Shown here: positions 63,347 to 64,000 of the stretch, in pieces
How the letters are laid out: every line of letters starts with the position of its first letter
Numbering within the stretch: the stretch's first letter is position 1
Assembly: GCF_013911645.1 (NCBI RefSeq)
Contig: NZ_JACESV010000008.1
Span: forward strand, 1-64,000
Direction of reading: 5' to 3'
Length of the DNA: 64,000 nucleotides
Source: Allomuricauda sp.
GTDB taxonomy: Bacteria > Bacteroidota > Bacteroidia > Flavobacteriales > Flavobacteriaceae
Translations under genes and position numbers: made by a program
The notes under the pieces: generated by a model
Databases searched by the model: none
What the model was told of the DNA's origin: nothing
Seen by the model: only the letters and a program-made list of their open reading frames with translations

Positions 63347-64000
63347 TTAAAGTTTAATGAATTCAACTCGTCGGTTTTGTGCTTTGCCTTGTGAGGTGCC
63401 ATTGTCGGCAACAGGTTCCGCTTCTCCTTTTCCTTCGGAGTTCAGTCGGTTCTCGGAAATCCCATAAACGGAGACCAGCGCTTTTTTAACGGCCTCGGCC
63501 CGGTCTTTGGAAAGTTTCATGTTGCTTTCGTCCGAACCATCAGAATCGGTATGTCCCACAATGTTGAGGCTCATAGCGGAATCTTGATTCAACACTTGGG
63601 AGATTTGGCGGATTATACCCATGGATTGTGGTAAGATATCCGCCGAACCGGAGTTGAAACGTATGCCGTTGGTGGAGATTTTTCCTTCGGCCATGAGTTT
63701 CCTGCGTAAATCAACACCACCTTCTGCAATTTTCAGGTTGCTGATCAATACTTGTTCCTGTCTCTTTTGTTTGTCTATACCAGTCACATAAAACTTTACA
63801 TAGTTGATCAATTCTGGTTTTACGATGAATTGGGGAAGATCGGCAACCTTTATCTCGTTTAGCCAAAGGCGGTACCTGTTTTTGTTTACGGCTATGGACA
63901 CATGGACCACATCCTTGTAAACCTCTCGTAAGTCTTGTTGTAAAGTGTTTTGTATGGGAGCTGGATCTCCCTTAAAATTGTTGTCCACTCTTACTCCGAT
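63347..64000 (-). CDS. OmpA-family protein, 5' part beyond the window
   Basis: The reading frame is open to the window edge, so the N-terminus is missing. The visible 217 or so codons include a beta region (HVSIAVNKNRYRLWLNEIKVADLP) and a C-terminal OmpA domain with GIRFNSGSADILPQSM, LNIVGHTDSDGSDESNMKLS and RAEAVKKALVSVYGI, ending RRVEFIKL. The Asp and Arg of the peptidoglycan-binding site are in GHTD and RAEAV. It anchors the outer membrane to the wall. Confidence 0.88.
   Translation of the reverse strand: MGVRVDNNFKGDPAPIQNTLQQDLREVYKDVVHVSIAVNKNRYRLWLNEIKVADLPQFIVKPELINYVKFYVTGIDKQKRQEQVLISNLKIAEGGVDLRRKLMAEGKISTNGIRFNSGSADILPQSMGIIRQISQVLNQDSAMSLNIVGHTDSDGSDESNMKLSKDRAEAVKKALVSVYGISENRLNSEGKGEAEPVADNGTSQGKAQNRRVEFIKL

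Overview
The window reads as chromosomal DNA of a marine-type member of the Flavobacteriaceae (Bacteroidota), most like the Muricauda/Allomuricauda group; the genus is an inference from protein resemblance. Supporting signs are several Bacteroidota-type promoters (TAnnTTTG at -7, sometimes TTTG about 20 bases upstream), abundant short-leader lipoproteins, a TonB receptor with a carboxypeptidase-like plug extension, DUF4230, DUF4136, DUF5522 and GSCFA proteins, a long-form aromatic amino acid hydroxylase and REP-like intergenic repeats.

Layout. 1-3750 is an AT-rich accessory block: two small unknown genes between attC-like dyads, then a type II restriction-modification system (C regulator, SinI-like endonuclease, convergent m5C methylase), ending at the 3' end of an initiator tRNA-Met whose 5' end carries a 19-bp duplication. 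4.0-31.9 kb is mostly core genome: alanine symporter, era, der, pbpC with alpha-2-macroglobulin, a TPM/LemA/MerR/M23 envelope cluster, alaS, GSCFA and DUF4230 genes, aromatic amino acid hydroxylase, a PLP desulfhydrase-like enzyme, a LysM glucosaminidase and hemL. 32.1-34.7 kb is a second accessory block with a small XRE regulator and an OLD-type ATPase with TOPRIM-like residues. 34.9-45.0 kb carries an AsmA-like protein, an ArsC-fold protein, DUF3307 and SatD proteins with a three-box operator, a large zinc metalloprotease, a secreted protein with an alternating 35/34-residue repeat and a DASS transporter. 45.0-51.6 kb holds a TonB receptor, a second truncated receptor tail, and between them an FN3 protein whose C-terminal third is AT-rich, followed by a YwqK/MORN lipoprotein and a micro-membrane protein. 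51.7-64.0 kb has lysS, a thioredoxin-like protein, a YafQ-type toxin-antitoxin pair, a membrane-tethered LuxR protein, lipB, an L,D-transpeptidase-like protein with an overlapping lipoprotein gene, a beta-barrel protein, small lipoproteins and the tail of an OmpA-family gene.

How parts work together. The C regulator probably controls both restriction and methylation genes, because an 18-bp box (16/18 identical) lies between the -7 element and the start codon of each. The L,D-transpeptidase-like gene and the beta-barrel gene share 21-bp-periodic direct repeats fitting a LytTR site, with the same 28-nt distance to a -7-like element. The strongest candidates for something undescribed are the L,D-transpeptidase-like/lipoprotein pair (possible effector and immunity protein) under these repeats, and the FN3 protein with a composition break plus YwqK partner (possible polymorphic-toxin-like locus). 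Both functions are inferred from architecture only.
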